A stretch of 64,000 nt of DNA from Tetranychus cinnabarinus (Eukaryota; Arthropoda; Arachnida; Trombidiformes; Tetranychidae): NCBI GenBank assembly GCA_022266195.1, contig WHVY01000004.1:4171501-4235500 (forward strand), in the 5' to 3' direction. Under the pieces are notes generated by a model that saw only the letters and a program-made list of their open reading frames with translations, was not told the origin of the DNA and did not search any database. Shown here piece by piece: positions 30,931-44,250 of this stretch (position 1 is its first letter; the number at the start of each line of letters is the position of its first letter). The translations under genes were made by a program, and so were the position numbers.

Positions 30931-31088
30931 TGAGTTGAAATAATCATTATTGATTATCATTATCCTATAATTGATAGCATATTACTTGTTAAATAATGAA
31001 ATATTCTGAAATCTTGCTATTAGCTTAAGGATTGATCAAATATTTTACCCGAGTTTTGCTTATGTTATGCCGTTCAAACTAGTTGATC

Positions 31089-31488
31089 TAGTGTTGGCCG
31101 ATCGAGCCATTTAAGCTTGATCGATTTTTCCGATCTGAAAAATTCAGTAGATCGATTAATCGATTTCAATCGATAAGTCGATTTAGGATTGTTATTGAAC
31201 ATTCTGGTAAAAGCTTTTAAAAGCTGGCGCCAATTTCCTGCAGCGTTTCAAATTCACTTTCAGTCCTTAAATCTATCATTAACTTAGTTAACTTCAGCTT
31301 AATTGATCCAAACTGGCAATTCTGAGTGAATGATCAGTCAAATTGTTAAAAAAACAAATTTCGAACAAGTTTTGCCTTCGAGAAAATATCCTGAACTAAA
31401 TCGATCTTTGCATTTTCTTGATTGATCTAAAATAGAGAAGCCGATTCTCGATTTAAATCGATTTTCTATTGATCAAAACCCAACACTA
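31089..31488. mobile_element. hAT-type MITE with 8-bp target duplication
   Basis: A 400-bp element begins TAGTGTTGG and ends CCAACACTA. It is flanked by AGTTGATC at 31081-31088 and 31489-31496. TAG(T)G ends and an 8-bp duplication are diagnostic of hAT elements. The equivalent flanks after GR-F and in the relic near 9,150 provide empty sites (CAAACTA..CTCAACTAGG). No transposase is present; the interior is rich in ATCGATTT. Confidence 0.85.
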
Positions 31489-31496
31489 AGTTGATC

Positions 31497-31633
31497 TTCT
31501 CAACTAGGAACGAAATTAGATGGTCTTGATTCCGACTGATGAAATGGAATCAGGCCTTTTGTTGAAAACAAATAATTAGCAGATATGAGTCCACGCACGA
31601 TAGAAAATCACCGGGTGACATCATGAACACTAT
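31497..31633. other. Intergenic, GR-G 3' flank end
   Basis: It contains the CTCAACTAGG 3' flank block and nothing else recognisable. Confidence 0.4.
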
Positions 31634-31858
31634 CTATTGATCTATTCCGTTCTTTAACATATTATAAAGGACAACTTTCACAACTTTTTTAACCTTGTCT
31701 TTTTCACTTTCATCATACGATGAATAAGTTTCCATAAGGCTAAATAAATCTTTCACTTTACCACCTAATGGTCCTGGTTGGAGCATTCTTTGGTAGAATC
31801 TTTGGATGGGGTTTGTTGATAGAGATGGTGAAGCTGATGAGGAACTAGCTGAATTCAT
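31634..31858 (-). CDS. Small ORF of unknown function
   Basis: A 74-aa ORF on the - strand with a favourable AACAAAATGA start. It has a serine-rich N terminus (SASSSSASPSLS) and a charged helical C-terminal half (SEKDKVKKVVKVV). Codon use looks protein-like. I recognise no family. It may be a small single-exon gene or one exon of a larger gene; the evidence is weak. Confidence 0.35.
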   Translation of the reverse strand: MNSASSSSASPSLSTNPIQRFYQRMLQPGPLGGKVKDLFSLMETYSSYDESEKDKVKKVVKVVLYNMLKNGIDQ

Positions 31859-32389
31859 TTTGTTAAAGTATCAGAACACAATTGAAATTAATACAAGATG
31901 AAATTGATTCAAATGTTATGACATAAAATGAAGAAAATAAGAACATAAATATCAATGAATTGATCGACTGCAATTTCTTGAGAAATCAAGTATAAGGCAA
32001 GTGGAATGTACGGAGTTTTGTTTCCCAAAAGGAAAGTTGAGTGACCACTTTTTCCCATTCTTCATGATTGCAAAAGAAGTCTTTGAATATTTCCTTATTC
32101 AAATATCATAGTGATGAACCTTCACTGGTCCCTCTTTGAAACTTTTGTATTAGTATTCTCAATCTCTAATTTGATTGGTCCATTTATATTCCATAAACTT
32201 ACAATATTAGCTATTGAATAATTAAGCGAGTTTAATGACATATTCACTTGTAGGTCAGTAGAAAGTACGTAAAAAAGAACAAAAATGATTATCAAGACTA
32301 ATAAGGTCTTGATTATATTCTCAGTATATATAAGTCTCAGGGCCCATCTTTAGAAAGATCATGTTTAACTCAGTCTTATATACTCTATG
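31859..32389. other. Intergenic
   Basis: AT-rich sequence. No gene or clear repeat is recognised. Confidence 0.4.
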
Positions 32390-32492
32390 TTGCTCCAGAA
32401 GAGGACAATTTGGTCCAGAAGAGGACATTCACTTGGTCCAGAAGAGGCACCAAAAGTTGGTCCAGGTGGGACAAGTTGGTCCAGAAGAGGAC
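32390..32492. repeat. Minisatellite, TTGGTCCAGAAGAGGAC units
   Basis: Five imperfect copies of a 16-17 bp unit in about 100 bp, separated by short spacers. One copy reads TTGGTCCAGGTGGGAC. Function unknown. Confidence 0.8.
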
Positions 32493-33870
32493 TTTTTATA
32501 ACTACTAGTGCATGATCATTTAAATCTTATAAAGATTTTTCTCAACCTAATCTGTTCAGTCTTTTGTATAGATCGGCATATACACGTCGGCGTGTACGTA
32601 GACCCACAAAATTGTTTGTCTTACTTTACATCTTTTGCGTTGGTAGTGCTAAAACAAAGATTCCCGTCTTGACAATAGATAATAACACTTTGAATGTTGA
32701 ACAAAATAAAGACCAAAACTTAAACAAAAACGAAGTTAGCTCATATAATATTTTATTATCTGTTTATTGATGAATTCAATTTTAATACAAAAATTTGCAC
32801 ATTTTGAATTTTTTTAGATTCTCATCATCATTTCCATGCTTTTATCATTCAAAAATGGTCCAGACGACCTTGGAAATACTTTTAGAGACTGATAGACTAT
32901 CATGAAAATTGATTGAATTGTTGCGCCAAGTGTCACTATCAGGGTATAAAATTCGTGTTATATAGTTCAAATGGTTAGAGAGAAAGAAAAACTTGAGCTT
33001 AAAGCATGAGCTCACTTACAAAGTCTGATTATTTTTTGCCTTTTCAAACATACTCCCAACATAACATCTCATAAAGCCCTTAATATTTCATATTACAGTA
33101 ACAAGCTGAGCACCCGATCATGGCTGATCTTGAATTTCTTTTCACTGAATATAATAAATTAAATCCACATTTAAAGACTCGAATGCTTTAAACAAAAGCA
33201 TTTCCAATGAGAAAACTAAAAAATGTTCGTTCATTTTGAGAGTTTTACAGTTGAAGCACCAGATATTTAACTTACTCTTTGCTCGAAAGACAGTTTTACA
33301 TATACTCCTAACCCAACAATAAGCCATCAATCTGCTTACAAAAAAGTTTTTCCCCCAAAGTCAATAGTAAAAGATACGGATTCTGCATTTTTTCCCCCAC
33401 CCTGTTTAAACGCTAATTTCTCAGTAACCTGAATTCCGAGAAAGTTCTGACTATTTTTAGTCACTGTAGTTCAATCATGGCTTTCATCCTATGTAAAAAT
33501 TTTCTTTAGAACCCGTTTAGTTTGGTCACACTCTTCCCGCAAAAATTTCCTAGTTTGACTTTATATACATATGTATTGTATGTATAGATTTTCAATTGAA
33601 AAGACCGAAAATTCACAATGAAATACCAGTTTTAACATTGTATAATTGATAAGTTTTCTCAATCCAATATGTAATACATTATGCGTTATATCAAATCGAT
33701 AATTGACAATCAATTGTATCAACTCAATAATGCATGAGACTGAGGTGATAATCGACAATTGATATAATTGACTGTGCTTGAATAAAATGAAGATTTCTTT
33801 TTTTGTAAGTTACTCAATCTAGCATGGAACAAATAATAAAATAAAATGCTTAAATTGCTATTTCACCCTT
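32493..33870. other. Intergenic before GR-H
   Basis: At 32564-32770 a + strand frame is open, with a hydrophobic signal-like run (KLFVLLYIFCVGSA) and a TTCAG just upstream, but it has no ATG. It could be a 3' exon of a small secreted protein or chance. About 33,415-33,565 is a dispersed repeat. Otherwise nothing is recognised. Confidence 0.3.
33415..33565. repeat. Dispersed repeat, copy 1
   Basis: It shares TCAGTAACCTGAATTC, GTAGTTCAA-CATGGCTTTCA and TTTAGTTT blocks in the same order with 59,405-59,558. Type unknown. Confidence 0.55.
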
Positions 33871-33885
33871 GAGACGAGGTAAATG
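33871..33885 (+). promoter_or_regulatory. Upstream GR motif, GR-H copy (diverged)
   Basis: GAGACGAGGTAAATG lies 96 bp before the chosen ATG of GR-H. It is the weakest match in the set apart from GR-B. Confidence 0.4.
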
Positions 33886-33966
33886 ATGCGTAATGACACA
33901 ATATATCAATTTGAAGATGAATTTCATGCAGACTTGAATAATAGATCGAAAGCTAGCATTTACACA

Positions 33967-36217
33967 ATGATGCGAAGCACCAATGATAAAAACTTTTTCA
34001 GTTTCAATATTGAGAAAAGTGTAAAACGGCTGATAGGATTGAAAAATGTTTCTGAAATCAAAACAGCTAAAGCTATACACTTGTATGACAAAATGTTTAG
34101 TCTTTTGGCGAGCCGTCGCGGTGGCCTACAACAAACCTTGGACCAGCCGATAAAGATCAAATTTCATATTCTAAATTGGTTGTTACGAATTCTCGTTGTA
34201 GTCTTGATGACCCGCTTGATCATATTCATCCTTGTCGAGAAATATGATTGTGACTTATATTTGGCCAATCCTTTCAGTGGAAGCAAAGGCGCTAAGAAAA
34301 ATGCTATGCTGCTGTTCATACTTTTAGAATCTGTATACATTTATGGCCTTCGCGAATACACTTTACTTCTGGAAGAAACTGGTCGGATGAGAATAATAAG
34401 AATACTTTTCATGTTGGAAAAAAGAGGTTTTAACCCTGGCATACTGAAGATGAACAATCATCGATCTAAACAGTTTCAAAAATATTGTTATTCAATTTTG
34501 ATTAACATCTTGATGAATGCAATCATCCTAACAATTGTCATGTTATTTATCATCATTTATTTACGAACTTTTCCCCTAACTATCCATCCGACTCTAATGC
34601 ACTCAATGTTTCACATTATTTACATGTTCACTGAATTCATTACTTTTTTCGTGCTTATAGTTAGTACAACGTGTTCGGCTGCTTACATTATGGTTATGAT
34701 GAGTTTTTACATTGGACGTTTCAATACCCTCACTGATACCATGCATCAACTCAATGTTAACAACTCAGTAAGCTGCACAATCATGTCTGAACTCAATTAT
34801 AGACTGATAGATCTTCTCAACGACTTTGGTCAATGGAACGACGATTCAAAGTTTTTGTTTCAATATTGTGTTCTCTCCACATCTGCATATGCTGATTTTG
34901 ATTTCTTCATTGGATTACTCTACGGTCTTGAGCCTGATGGGTCAACCATGGCCGTGACTATCATTGCAATCTCTTCACACTTGCTTCTATTCATCTGTAG
35001 CTACTTTGCATCTCAATTTTACCATAAGGTAAGTTCAAACTTTGGTGAGATCATTTACACTAAAAATCTCTTCATCTCAAGTCCATCGAGATTCACAGAT
35101 GCTATTGCATACTGATGTCAAAAACAAAACTTCATAAAGGACAAAGCGGGTTAAAAGTAAGTCATGAACAAAAAGAATTACATTTTTGTGTTCTATTTAA
35201 AAAATTAATCAAACTGATTGATATTGATTGGTATAAAATTAAATTGATTTTATCAACTAGTCAATGGAAATTTTGGATCGACTTGATAGCAAATTTATCG
35301 GAGCTCACTTGGGTGATTTTGGGATTTTTCGACGATCTCTTAGCTTGACTGTAAGTACGAATAGTATGCTTTATTATCTTAGTTTGCTTAATTATCATGT
35401 ATAATCTGAATATTTTGAGCTGAGTTTTTCATGCTATTTAGTTGATCGTAACAAAATTACCGATTTTTAAATGTCATTTCAGGACTGATTTTCTGAACAG
35501 ACTAACAGATTCTATTATAGAACTGGTTAATGTTGAAATCCAGAAGAAAGAGATTTTTTCTGATGTTTTCATCCGGCTGTAAAAGCAGAAAAAGATGGGA
35601 CTTCAGTCATTTTGCTCCGATCACCTAATAGCGTTTATTTTAGCTCTGCAAGTTTGTCTTTAATGTTTTTGTGCGATTTAACTCAAAAACTAATCTGAGA
35701 ACCCGCAAGTATTTGGCGAATTGAAGAATTCAATCTCGGTTATCGAGAAGATTATCTTGATTCTCACGTCTAGTTGCATTTGAAAATAAGTTTTCGGAAA
35801 ATGCTATCTTTTTCCTGGAATTTTGTTCTAACAAGTTGTAAGTTGCTATACGTCGCAGTCGGAAAAGTATACGTGTTTGAACAAAACTTGACTCAAATTT
35901 CATACTTAACGTGTTATTACGAGTATATTCAAATGGTAGGAATTTTCGACTCTTAGAGAGAGTTAACGACTCATATGTCAGAGAAGAAATAACCGATTGA
36001 CCTAGGAAAAGCTCGAAACTTGCGCTTAAAGTTCTTCAAGCGTCAAAACCTAGGGCTGGAATGACAGAGATATGTTTGAATTTCAACAAAATATTTTTAT
36101 TTTATTATAATGTTAAAACTCAATATATTCGCAAAAATGATTTATCTATTACAGTTGCTATTGGAAAATGCAAGCTTCATCATGCTTTTATCTTGCAATG
36201 TGCGTTTATTAAATTAG
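33967..36217 (+). CDS. Gustatory receptor GR-H
   Basis: Predicted 429-aa gustatory receptor. Exons: 33967-35028 (354 codons), 35082-35156, 35261-35350 and 36155-36217. In-frame ATGs lie upstream from 33883, but 33967 (ACACAATG) gives the family-standard exon length. It carries RRGGLQQTLDQPIKIKFH, LANPFSGSKG, YTLLLEETGR, SKQFQKYC and FLFQYCVL. Several otherwise fixed positions differ. CKQFQKWCH lacks its first cysteine, exon 1 ends in K rather than E, and the STCII that starts the C-terminal signature is SLSLT. Exon 4 is LLLENASFIMLLSCNVRLLN. Intron 3 is 804 bp. The gene is intact but may be functionally divergent or under relaxed constraint. Confidence 0.8.
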
Positions 36218-36708
36218 TTGAATTCGGACTACATAAACTCGATCCTACTCTGACCCAACCACTTCTATTTTTAAATGTTTAAATGTGTTTCTTAAACAAG
36301 AAAATGATGAATAAAGTAAATCATTATCAGATTGCTTGGAATGAAGAATTCATTCTTATTAATTTTTTCGGGTGAGGTTGAATGAGATTGAAACTGACAT
36401 GTATTTTGGCCTTTTTATTTGAATATCATAACATGGAATCATGCAAACACTTATCACTATTAAAAAGTGTCCAAGAACCAAAGGGGTCATTAAACAACCT
36501 TTTCAGATAGCTTTGAATGAACTTGACCTTTTGTTATGTGAAAATTCTTCGTCACATCGTCATTACCACATCTGTATCGAATGTCAATTTGAGAAGTTAC
36601 AGACTTAAATTCATATAACATATAATACAAAAAATACAATACAAAATAATAATTCAAAGTCTGTGTGATTGTGTAAATCGCAATTTTATCCTCATCATCA
36701 CCAGAAAA
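36218..36708. other. Intergenic after GR-H
   Basis: No gene is recognised; AT-rich sequence up to the start of the inverted repeat. Confidence 0.4.
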
Positions 36709-39400
36709 TTTCCGTTCCAATGGACTTTGCATACTCAAAGAAATACATGAAATAATGAAACAAAGTATGGTTTCTTTTATCAATAAGAGTAGATGGAAAT
36801 ATAAATTTTATCCTCACCATCAGCATCCACATCATAATAATCATAATCTTCATCTTTTCTTCTTTCTTCATCTTCATCTTCTTCTATTCTCATCTTTTCA
36901 TCGTTAATTAATCCTTTAATATAAATAAATCTTGTGACCTTTTCACTTAACTCTACACTTTTCTTGTCTGTTAATTCATTGATCAGTAAAAGCTATTCCA
37001 TCATGTCTTCCTATCCTTACTGATGAAACTCACAGACTAATCATCAGTTTCTTTGTCACTTACATTAGCTCATTCAAATTCGAACAGCAACTTGAAATAT
37101 TGATTTTTCTATTTCAATATTAAATTCTCTTTACTCATTATTTGCCTTTCATAATTCATAACTAAACTTTACTCTTCAATTTACAATCAACTTGACTTGT
37201 GATAGTGAAACAGGTTAAACTCCAACAATCCATTCACATACAGCTTCCCGATACTCAAGTATGATTGTCACTTCTTGGTCACATCAATAAATGGCTGTAT
37301 CAATATAAGACCTGAATTTACATAATTCATCAATTGATTTATTCATTTACATTCCCATACTTTAATCATGATTCAATATGATTAAACATCAAAGTCGACA
37401 TCACCAAACATAAAATATTGAATCAATAAAAATTTCATATTCCATGTAATTTCATTTCACTTCACACGATTCCCTGTAAAAGTTATCATCTAAAGAGGAA
37501 ACACTCAAGTTGAATCATTTTCATTATCAGTTCTATCTGCTGTCGCGTAACAGAAATTTATGACTGACCAATTTGCGAAGAAAAGTAACAAATTGCTCTT
37601 TTCTTGTCATACATTATCTATTATTTTCAGAGAATGAAAAATTTATTGAAACACTTTGCTCTTTTTGCTAACCTTTTTTGTCTTGAAAAATTTTATGAAA
37701 CAACTTGAAATATTAATATTATCACTTAATGATATAATTTTTGGTAACCAAAACAAATGATTTTTCATCAATATTTTATTCCAGTTTCATTTCGTCGCAT
37801 CTCTATTTTGATTCTAAGCGTGTCCAGAAGCATTTTATAGACTGATGGAATGTAAATTTCCCCAAAAAAGCATCCCACGTTTGTTGCTTGAATGAACCTT
37901 AAAGCATTTTCAGTTCTATTCAATTTTAAACTCTGATTTTAATCTTCACAAAATTCAATGAAATCTTTTTTAGTTTAAAATTTTCGTTAATTGCTTTGCA
38001 AAAATTGTACCGAAAAGCAAGTTGAAACTCTTTATAATTATTGTCTCAAGCCATTCACCCATTTAAAACACTTTGTTAATCATTATTTACTTGCGATTCA
38101 ACCGTAAATTTACTTCATTAACATCACTAATTGACACTCATAACAAAACAAAAACAGCAAACTCGAATGAAAATGAAAATAAAGAACTTAATTTTCTCAA
38201 GAATGTTCATTGTTTCTAATGAATATTACCTCATTACCATAAATGATTTTATGCATAATGAATAGAAAACTGAATAGACTCAGTGAATAAGTAAACTTGA
38301 AAGAATTAGAATGCAAAATAATCTCAATTAATTATATTCAAATGTTTCACATTCACAATGATTACCTTTTAACCATCTTTTCTTCCCAATTATACTTTAT
38401 CTTCCTTAACTTTCATCACATTAAAATAACCTCGCAATACTTTTTCAACATAAGCTCAACGACAATAAAAAGAGAAGAAAGAAAAGAGTTTCATTCAAAT
38501 ATTTTTTTCTTTCAATTAAATTCTTACATAAACAAAGTAATCATGTTATCCCAACATTAAACCCGTTTTTTATTCCTATCACAATAACAACATTGGATAC
38601 TAATTAAAGACCTTGCATTTGTTCACTTGCTCTACATAACCCAACCTTCACTAAACTTTTCACCTTTTCATGGCTCATTGAGATTCTTCAAACTATTTCA
38701 ATTTCATTTTACAGGAATAGAAACCAAAGAAACCAAAAAAGGTACTTTAAACTCCCAGGTGAGATATTGAAATGAACAGCAGCATCAAACAAAAAGTTTA
38801 ATGAATTGGTTTTACACTGAATTTGCAAATTTGTTGAAACATTAGTTGATTGATGAATTCATCGACAGATTCAATAACATGATATTTATCTCTTGTTTAG
38901 CATTATTATTGAAATTGTCACTTAGTTGTGATTATTGAAAAACATGTTTACCAATTTACACTTTACTTTGAATAATCGGATTAACTATTTTTGTTTTCAA
39001 TTAATTTAATAAAATAAAGTATATTCCAATTGAATATCGCATTATGCAAATCATAATTTCAGATATAAAATCATTTATTTCATGAAAAATTCGCATTCAT
39101 AAACAAAGTGCTTTCATTTTTATTATTCTTATTCTAAATATTAATCCATTGGTTTGTTATGTTTATGAATTTTATTTGCTGATTCATATTAAAATATTCA
39201 CTTTACATTTGAATAAACTTGAAAAACTCAACTCAAGCTCCAATGCATGACAATCTAAATCCTCAAGAATAGAACAACGGAATGATGACATGAAAAATAA
39301 AAGTTCTGATTGATGGATTATTTGGTGTTGGAAAGGTAATAAATAGAGCATTAAACAATAAAATCAACAAGCAATAACAGTGATTGATATGTTTATGAAT
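36709..39400. repeat. Large inverted repeat, left arm
   Basis: About 2.7 kb that reappears in reverse complement at 48,980-53,435 with visible divergence and small indels. Anchors: the TTTCCGTTCCAATGG outer end pairs with 53,425; CACCATCAGCATCCACATCA at 36,816 pairs with about 53,310; 38,297-38,560 pairs with 49,748-50,008; the inner end near GTTCTGATTGATGG (39,303) pairs with about 49,060. No gene is seen in it. The AT-rich frames inside are not convincing. About 37,800-38,270 has no partner in the right arm. Confidence 0.8.
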
Positions 39401-42400
39401 AAATAAGCACAAAATTATGATGAGCTTTGTCAAGCGATATTAACAGTGTTTGATCCCATGTTAAGAAAGAAAAAGTTTCTTCTTTTTTAAGTCATATATT
39501 TGACCTTTTCAGTCAAGAAACTTGATGCATCTTCATCTCACAAGTTGTCCATGTTCAAGTTGCGCCAAAAGTGGTGTGCCAAGCAAATGCTCACTAATTG
39601 CACCAAAAAATTTTACTGAAGTACTATTGTAAGAATATTAAAACCAATGATAGAAACCATAGAAAATGCTTAATCTCTAAACTGGAAAACTCTGAGTCCT
39701 TTGTTCTTGGGAATTATTTTTTATAACGAAAAACGAAATCTACGAAGAATGAGTTCTATCCACGAACTCATGGAACAAGTTTTTGCATATGCATCAGTGT
39801 CGATTAATTTTCTTGTTAATTAGTCGTTGAGTTTGAATTTTTATGTTCAGTGTTTGGGTGCAATATTGTATCAAACTCTTCATTAATAAGTCACTGAATG
39901 AATATTTATTAACGAACAAGAACATCTTTTTTTACATTCAACTCTGCATGCATATCAAAGTACTTTGTATTGATAAACTAAATCTTTTTATGAAGCCTTG
40001 GTGATTTAACTGACTACACCTACTATTCACCACAAAAGAAAACAATAAAATGATGAAAATAATGAGCTCCATAATGATCATTATTCAATGTTTCCATTCA
40101 ATCTCTTTCACTCAACTCAGATTTTGTATACTTTAATCCAGATAAAATGATTACCCGAACCAAATAGCCATTACATTATGAGAGCACACAGTAAAACTCC
40201 TGTGAAGTAATTTCCAAATGATTTATGAACATTTCATTTGTTACCTAATAATCAATTTATAGCCAACATCTCATATTTAACCATTCATGGGTATTCATCT
40301 TCTCGCTCGCAACTTTATCTTGCCATACTTGAGGCCAATAAATTTTCATCAACCTTTCTAATCCAAAAGTTTCTCTTCATCAGCCCACATCATTAGAAGC
40401 AAAACAATAGCAATAGAAGCTCGTTTTTGCTAAGAATTATTTTATTATTCATTGGAATTCTTTTCAATATATTAGATTGTATTGATTTTCCAACATAATG
40501 GGAGTAAGAATGCTGATAAAAAAGGTGGATTGATGAGAAAAAAAAGAGTGAATAACTGTTTTCATTCCATGATCATGAATAGATAATTATGAGCCACAAT
40601 CTGACAGTTCAATCAAATGAACCTTTAAATGTTCATTAGCAAAACAATTTACTAATCATTTTACATTTTGTGCTCTGGCTTTATTCAAATCTTTTGTCGA
40701 AGAGAAAAAATGTTCAATTTAGCCAATTTTATATTATCGATTATCTAATCAACTTGTGAAACAATAGTTAAATAACAATTAACAAACTCTAATGAGAATT
40801 AGTTTCTTTTTATTTATAACTTCGAGATAGATTCTTCAATGAAACATTTGGCAAAATTCATTCTATCATACTCTGATGATATCATCAATAACATTTATGA
40901 ATATCAACTTTCTTGTTTTACTCATTTCAAGTTTGAGATTTGCAATGCAAATGCTGAGAATTTTATCAATAGAAAAGCTCTGAAGTTGAAAATTACTGAG
41001 CAAACTGAGTGAAAATGAACAGAAATGATGAAATGGAAAAATTCAATTCCAGCAATTTTCTCTCATTAAATGCATAAATTATCGATTCAAGTTGAATTTT
41101 AGCCATTGATATCACTTCATTATCTCATATCACAATTTTAATCAGTTGTTTTCAAATTCAGCCGTCATTATCACTGGCATCATCTAAACAAAAAGAGTTG
41201 ATGAAAATTGAAAATAAAATGAAAGAAAAGAAAAGTAATTTCCAAGGATTTCTCTTTATCTCGACCTTTTCTTTATCTTCTTTTGAATTTCAACTCAATT
41301 TCATTTTTTCTCTTTGATAAAACAAGAGATACTCATGGTGATTCCAATGAAAACACAAGAAAAGGGCACAAACTTGGAGTTTGAAATTTGCAACGTAAAT
41401 AATAAAAAATAAAACTCTTCTCATAGAAAACTTTTTCCTCTTCACTAATACCTTGGTTGCTTCCCTGTAAGCTGGGAGTAAAATGTATCACTATCATGCG
41501 CAAAATTACCTTTTCAACAATTTTCCGTTTCAGTTTTTTCACTTCATTCAGAGCATTTTCTCAGTCATTTTCTCTTTTCCCAAGTAAGTCTGGCTCAAGT
41601 CCTGATAAGTTAACCGATTCAACTGTTTACTGGGAGTGAAAATCGCTCATCACTTGATAAGTGCAAGTTTTCTGTTCTTCATCCTTTACTCTTCATACCC
41701 AAGCATTGTAAAAGTGAAATTCAATAGTTTATCAGCCAAAAGAATGTTTTCATCCAATTATCATGGAGAAAAATTTAACCCAAATTTCCTGTTGATTTGA
41801 TTTTGATGGATGATATTTCAATTGGATAAATTGTATCTTCGTTCACCTCAAATTGGATTACACGTAAAAATGTGTTAATTAACTATTCAACGATCAATTG
41901 TCAACACTTGGGAATGAAAAATTGCTTCACTTTACTTCATCAGATAGTTTCAAGTTTCATCATAAACCATCATCATTTTCATCACAGAAATTTTCCAATA
42001 AACATTGAAACATAAATTTAATAAAAATTTTTCTCTTTCCATGGATTAATTTGATTCAGTTGCTTCATATTGCACCTTTTGGATTGTTTCGTTATTGGAA
42101 TTCATGAATCATCGAGTAAGTTAATCGCTACTTTTCATCACATAATCACTATTTGTTAAGCTTAAACTGAAATTTTGAACTTTACTTTTTAATGCTTGTA
42201 CCAAAACTATGAACAAGCTTAAAGTTTGTTTATTAATAATAAACAACAAGAAATTGAGTCAACATAATCCAACTGGTAATCATCGTTAGTGAAAAGCTTA
42301 ATCCAGTCTTTTATTAAAAGCCATTGAACAAAACTAAATCCATTCTCAAAATTAATCTACAGTATAACAAAGTTTCAGTCTGTTTGGTGGATTTAAATTT

Positions 42401-44250
42401 TTTCAAAATTTTCGTTTACCTTGCTGATGATTTACAAAAACACGAATCTTCATTCGTTTAATAGATTTTATATTTAACCTTTTCCATGTTATTTTCTTGT
42501 TTTTCAAACTTTTAACCATTAAAATGATTTCGACGAAAGTTGATCTCTCAAGAGTCTTTAGACTTGTTTATTCAATTCAATGTTTTTGTCTTTTACTGAG
42601 AAACAAATGATTCGCCATAAATGCATTGGTTTTGTTCACCCAAAATAAACATGTAATATTTCAATAAAATAGTCAATTGAATAATTCATCTTTCATCTTA
42701 TCAACTCTTTAAACTGTTGTAAAACTCTTTACTGATCATGTTCAACTCATTTCAATTTCTTGGTGTAAATGACGAAATGAAGAGAATGACAAACTTGGAT
42801 TGCTTTTCATGCCAAACCATGTAATCTTATTCTTTTTCATTAGATAATAGAATTACTCTGAAAGTTGATAAACTCTGAGAAAAGGAAATGAATTGATAAG
42901 AGTTTTTTAGTGTAACCATGAAATGGGATGAGAGTAAAAATGGTTAAACCAAAGGATGATAATGATGAATGTAAGAATAGAGAAGCTGATGCTGTTAATC
43001 TGACGTTGAATTTGGGTTGGTTCGTTGTTGATCCATAAAATTAGTTGAAGTGAAAAGTTGCTCCTTATGGAGTTGAGTTAACCAAAACCATTGTAATAGG
43101 ATTGAAAGTACTACTAGAAGTGAGTTAACATGAAAAGATGAAACATTAATTGCCATTGTTTTTACTCAATCAAACCTGTTGCTCCAAATGAACATTTTAT
43201 TTTCCTTTTACACCTGTCACTCCATATCCTTTAGTAGCTCTTAATCTGTCTAGCCTTTAATCCAACCGTGATGTACGACTTTGGTTTTCGCACAAGGTAA
43301 CGATATCGGTTGTGTAACACTCTAGACTAATAAATTTTACGAATCGAGTTTCGAATGGGATTATTTCATTTTCATCTTTATAAATGAAATCCATTCGACA
43401 ACTTCAATAATAAATAGCTGTCTACAGTCAATCAAAGAATTACTTTTCATTTTGTTCAGTGTATTTCTAGATATTTATCATCATTTTTCAACTTGAATTA
43501 TGGACGGGAGCATTTTTATTCATTACAAAAACCTAAATTCCCCTTTTATTATCATTTTACAACAAGCAATCATTTATGTTTTATTAAAAAATATATTCTC
43601 AGATAAAATGAAGAGTTCTAAAAGTGCGAAAGTTTTTATTTTTGTAAGCCCATTGATTAATTTTTCTGTAGATAGGTGAGTATATTCAAAATTTATTATG
43701 AAGTGTTATATTAATCATTGTCATAATTTGTTTCACTTTCTCAATCAATGTCATTTTACTCTGTTTCAGTACTGTGTTGCGATTTTCATGATTTGTTTCA
43801 TTTATAAAATCATTAATTGGATTTTGTGAACCTAATTGTTTGGCATAATTTTTTTTCTTACTTGGCATTTGAAAAGTAACAGAAATTAATTCATAATGAA
43901 GACAATCAGAAAAGAACGTGTTGTTGAGATAATTAAAACTTGGCCTTTCCATCAGCTACATTGAAAAAATGCAAAGTTCCTTTTTGATTTCTCGCTAAAT
44001 TTTTCACCAATATTCAGAGCAATTTTCAAACAGTAAACGTAGCGTAACGAGCTTTAATTATTAAAAGAATAGAAATCGAGAGAGACTATGAAGATATTAA
44101 AATTTTTTCTCTGATTTTAAGATAAATTTTGAACCAATGGTCGAATGAAACGAAGAAATGAGATCATTAAGCAAAGAAATCTTGATATTCGTTGTTTAAA
44201 CACTGAAATAAGTCTTTATGTGGATAATGCAGTATTAAGCCTTTTTCATC
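39401..44250. other. Gene-free stretch inside the inverted repeat
   Basis: About 4.8 kb of AT-rich DNA. No long ORF, RNA gene or transposon signature is seen. It could be intergenic or intronic to a gene whose exons lie outside the window. Confidence 0.4.

Noticed and set aside
38297..38560. 87-codon ORF that is repeated at 49,748-50,008 on the other strand
   Set aside because: The duplication is simply the inverted repeat. The product is low-complexity Ile/Phe/Asn-rich and has no family.
43686..43952. 88-codon ORF on the - strand
   Set aside because: Composition is only weakly protein-like and no motif or neighbour supports it.
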